From Macrocybe gigantea (lineage: Eukaryota; Basidiomycota; Agaricomycetes; Agaricales; Callistosporiaceae), in assembly GCA_011319805.1 (NCBI GenBank), contig SJRY01000263.1:124001-188000 (forward strand): a stretch of 64,000 bases of DNA. Reading direction: 5' to 3'. The translations under genes and the position numbers were made by a program. Within the stretch, counting starts at the first letter, position 1. Each line of letters begins with the position of its first letter. Below are positions 61,094 to 64,000 of this stretch, piece after piece. Under the pieces are notes generated by a model that ran no database searches, was not told the origin of the DNA, and saw only the letters and a program-made list of their open reading frames with translations.

Positions 61094-61266
61094 TGAACGG
61101 AGAGACGGAAAACGAGATTGTTAGTATAGAATGTCCATCAATAAATTTAGGGACAGAACTGAAAGATCAAGAACAAGCTGGAAAGGCGTGGTGGTAACGT
61201 GGATAGGGGCGCTGTGAGGCAATTGCGTCGGTTTAAATGCGTTACGTGATACTGTCCACGGTAAAC

Positions 61267-62722
61267 ATGTCTCCATCAAAAAACGAACCACCATCCGCTG
61301 TCGAGTTTAGGCAATGGTTAGCAAGACACAACGGAGGACTGCACCCGAACGTTCGCTTTGCGGAAGGTGCAGACATGTCTTTCTTGTCGGAGCATAACTT
61401 GTTCATTCCCGATGTGCGACTTCTTAGTTGGTTCTGGCATGTCACTGATCGCGGAGGACGCGATTGAAAGCGACTCGACCATAGTGACCTGCCCTTCCGC
61501 GTTGATCATCACAGAGCGCTCGGCCAAGAAATCGGTGCTTTCAGTGCTGGATGGCTTCGACGCGTCCACGACGTGGTCTGGACGGCAGTGGATCTGCACC
61601 TACATCTGCCTACACTGGATAATTCCGAATCAAGATGCAAGGTTCTCCGTTCGCTTTCTCTCACCGCCATCACTAGGATGACTCAGATTCAAGAGAAAGC
61701 GTCGATCTCGTCCATCGCCCATACCTGAACACGCTCCCGTCTCGATCGCAACTACGGACTTCGCTGCATTTTACAGAGGCAGAGTTGGAATTGTTCAAAG
61801 GAACGAATCTTTACAGATCGACGCTAGACCGAAAGACGGAGTGGCAGTCCGAATGGAGTCAATGCCAGGCCGCGATGTCGAGTGTCAACCAGGAATGGGG
61901 CGATAAATATTCATGGTCAGAAGACATTGTCCCGTTCGCTGACGTTGACTTGACTGGGATCGTGAACCAGGGACATTTACCTTGCTGCCGCCAGTCACTT
62001 GTCCTCGAGGTCATTTCCTTCTACTCTTTTAAACCAGATGTCCTCGTCTCCATCGGCCGATCCAATTCTGCTACCTGGGCTGGATGCTCTGAATCACGCC
62101 AGAGGCTACCCAGTTTCATGGGTAGCGTCGTACGCCGACAACAGAGACGCCAAAGCAGCAGATGTTCCGAATATCTCATTAATGGTCCGCCAGCGGACGG
62201 AAGCAGGACAAGAAGTCTTCAATAACTATGGTCCCAAACCAATTCCGAACTCATTCTTGGATATGGCTTCTCCCTTCCAAACAACCCTGATGACACGATC
62301 GTGTTGAAGATCGGCGGAATTAACGGGAAGCAATGGGAAGTCGGTCGAAATTTGGGCGGCGTCGACGGACTGTGGAACGAGATTGTCCAGTCTGTGGCCG
62401 ACAACGCAGAATCACTGACATACGAGGACGATCTGGATGCGGCTGGCGCGTTGATGGAAATGGTGGACGGCTTGCTGAGCAAATTCTCGTTGGTTGCCAC
62501 AAAGGACGGAGTCCGCCCAGAAGTTTCCTCAATGTTCGAACACTACATCGAAGGTGAGGAGAACATAACAATTGGAATGTGCACGATACAAAATCCCTTT
62601 TTCTGCTAGGTCAACGCGACATTTTGCATTCCATTATGCGATTTGCGCAGGACAAGGAACGATTGGCGGTGGAGACAGCGCGCGCAAAGGGCATAGAACT
62701 CGTCATAAAGTCATTTACATGA
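61267..62722 (+). CDS. SET-domain protein lysine methyltransferase, Rubisco-LSMT type
   Basis: Start ATG at 61267 (MSPSKNEPPSAVEF). The SET N-part is VGSGMSLIAEDAIESDS, after a GTGCAG..CTTAG intron. A long insert follows (iSET), then the core LLPGLDALNHARGYPVSW (NH motif of the cofactor site) and AGQEVFNNYGPKPNSELILGYGF (the Tyr-containing C-part). The substrate-binding domain gives LTYEDDLDAAGALMEMVDGLLSKF and ends in a helix to the stop at 62722. The segment NYGPKP to NSELILGYGF needs one more A at 62241-62242; as given, it goes out of frame for about 70 nt. About 420 residues. Class includes Rkm ribosomal-protein enzymes, SETD6 and yeast Ctm1 (cytochrome c). It lies tail to tail with cytochrome c, 116 bp apart. 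Confidence 0.85.
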
Positions 62723-62757
62723 CGTCATCGCACAAGATGTGAAGTCGTCATTTATGA
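62702..62757. repeat. Inverted repeat between SET gene and cytochrome c gene
   Basis: GTCATAAA near 62702 pairs with TTTATGAC near 62750, with further TGACGTCA-type palindromic sequence between. It overlaps the last codons of the SET gene and could form a hairpin in either 3' UTR. Confidence 0.4.
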
Positions 62758-62838
62758 CAACAGACGGTTATTATTTTCGATAGTAATTAGGTATGCAATG
62801 AATTCCGTCCAGTCATGAAAGAAGACGACGAAAGCATT

Positions 62839-63400
62839 CTAAGCCGTCTGGGGAAATTGCAATTGAGCGATAGAATGACTGAGCCGGTGAACGAAATAGA
62901 CATACAGCTTCCTTCAAGTGGGTGATGAGATCGTTCCTGTCCTTTTCCTTCTTCAAGCCAGCAAAGGCCATCTTGGTGCCGGGGATGTACTGCAGAGACA
63001 CAATGAACACTGTTGGGCAACATTGCATGGCGTCAACTGACCTTTTTGGGGTTCTCGAGATACTCGAAGAGTGTGTGCTCATCCCAGACAACGCCTTTGT
63101 TGACGTTGGCGGCAGTGTACGAAAAACCCTCTGCCTGTCCGGTTTTTCGGCCAAAGACACTGCGGATGCGCACCATCAGGGTCAGAGATGGCGTTTGACG
63201 TGAAGTGTTGAAAAGAGGACACACCCATGGAGGTTGGGGCCGACCTTGTGAGCCTCTCCAGCGCCGAGGGTGTGGCACTGCGCGCAACGGGTCTTGAAGA
63301 GGGAAGCACCCTTGCTAGCGTCACCTACATGCGTGGCGGGCATGAAATTTTTGGCCACCCTGCAACTGCTCATGGAGGACGTACCAGCGGAGTAGCCCAT
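62839..63400 (-). CDS. CYC1: Cytochrome c
   Basis: Mitochondrial intermembrane-space electron carrier between complexes III and IV. Five exons: the ATG at 63400 (MGYSAG); [34 protein letters not shown] with the heme motif [45 protein letters not shown], joined across GTCAGT..CTGCAG to [18 protein letters not shown] with the Met axial ligand; and LITHLKEA joined across GTATGT..CCCAG to TA and the stop at 62839. About 107 residues, normal for fungal cytochrome c. All frames join cleanly. The Lys pair in NPKKYIPGTKM is the site trimethylated in yeast and other fungi. Confidence 0.94.
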
Positions 63401-63733
63401 TTTGTCCAAAGGATGTTATATACAAGGAATTAGAGACTGAGATAAGGATGGTTCTTAAGTACGAGATGAAGAAGGAAGAAGTGTTTGGCGGTCTTGACAA
63501 CTTTTTTTTTGAGCCTCGGAACAGGTCGCCAGCCGCCAGTGTCCCGAATTGGGCGGATCCGTGCCTGATCACGTGAATTCCTTTTTTGAATTTTCGGTGA
63601 AATGGTGCAAAGTCCTCATCCAACTCTGCTTTTCTCAATCCATCCGGTTATTTGCTTCCCTTCGCCGCTCCGTGCACGTCACGTTCCACCAATTGCTCCT
63701 GCACAATATATTCCGCAGTCCAAGGCCCCAGCT
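63401..63733. promoter_or_regulatory. Divergent promoter, cytochrome c and right-edge gene
   Basis: 333 bp between the starts of the two genes. It contains a T run at about 63501-63510 and no clear TATA box. No separate gene is supported here. Confidence 0.4.
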
Positions 63734-64000
63734 ATGGCCGTCACCAATCGAACCAGGCAAGTTGGTGAACCGCACGCCGATTTCATGGACTCGGCTAATT
63801 TTATGCTCGATTTCGATCAAGAAATGACCTCAGCCAAAGGAAACGACATTATGAACAACTCCGAACGAGCTCGTCCTCTTTATCGCACGTAACTCAAGGA
63901 TTGCCCAAGCCAAAAAAGCGTTAGTCCTTCTCGGTGCTGCCTTTACACTCATCATCTGAACTCTTGCAGCGAAACGCGCGGAAACTCGCCCATGTCCAGT
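63734..64000 (+). CDS. Partial gene at the right edge, unknown
   Basis: The ATG at 63734 opens MAVTNRTRQVGEPHADFMD and SANFMLDFDQEMTSAKGND. The frame appears to stop at 63891, but TAT CGC AC/GTAACT..TTGCAG (about 63888-63965) is a good intron, and the next exon continues ETRGNSPMSS to the window edge. The visible 60 residues are acidic and polar with no recognised motif. The rest lies outside the window. Confidence 0.5.

Overview
The window is nuclear DNA of a filamentous basidiomycete, most likely an Agaricomycete. Nearly all genes are split by introns of about 41-70 nt with GT..AG borders. Intergenic gaps are short, and several proteins are basidiomycete-type (the RLDNMN coiled-coil family at 10226-10955, the GDSGS protein at 59195-61093, large Ser/Pro-rich membrane proteins). 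I saw no CRISPR array, rRNA, convincing tRNA or intact transposon. Coordinates and splice sites were read by eye, so internal exon borders are approximate.

Layout. 1-7.0 kb: no clear gene to 1.5 kb, then a small membrane protein (-) and a Btz/CASC3-like exon-junction protein (-). 7.3-12.8 kb: an epoxide hydrolase (+), a broken 5' copy of the THO subunit gene THOC3/TEX1, a coiled-coil gene (-) and the full-length THOC3/TEX1 (+); about 635 bp is duplicated directly on either side of the coiled-coil gene. 13.2-16.9 kb: a large multi-spanning membrane protein (-). 17.7-21.5 kb: an S28 serine carboxypeptidase (+), convergent with a nucleoside hydrolase (-). 22-29.5 kb: RRN3 (-) divergent from NDUFB9 (+), followed by the lipin phosphatidate phosphatase PAH1 (+). 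29.7-33.6 kb: a Pro-rich unknown (+) and the TFIIIB subunit BDP1 (-). 33.7-40.2 kb: a formin (-), whose 5' exons may encode a Ras-association-like domain. 40.3-48.5 kb: MCM6 (-), an atypical Tyr/Ser phosphatase (+) and VAC14 (-). 48.6-54.9 kb: an M28 peptidase (+) and two tandem GH18 chitinases (-). 55.4-64 kb: a sugar transporter (-), a trypsin-motif protein (-), a SET methyltransferase (+), cytochrome c (-) and a partial gene at the right edge (+).

Most of the genes are housekeeping: replication (MCM6), Pol I and Pol III initiation (RRN3, BDP1), mRNA export and the exon junction (THOC3, Btz), lipid and vacuole signalling (PAH1, VAC14), polarity (formin) and respiration (NDUFB9, cytochrome c). 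The accessory part consists of secreted and uptake functions (S28 and M28 peptidases, two chitinases, sugar transporter), consistent with nutrient scavenging and wall remodelling.

The most striking cross-window signal is that about a dozen otherwise well-preserved genes lose frame at one point, and each time the frame is restored by assuming one missing base, usually in a short homopolymer. This looks like uncorrected sequence error rather than mass pseudogenisation, and it affects how the gene models should be read. The most interesting biological hypotheses are the SET methyltransferase lying tail to tail with the cytochrome c gene, the RA-like 5' extension of the formin, the duplicated and chimeric epoxide hydrolase/THOC3 locus, and the GDSGS protein.
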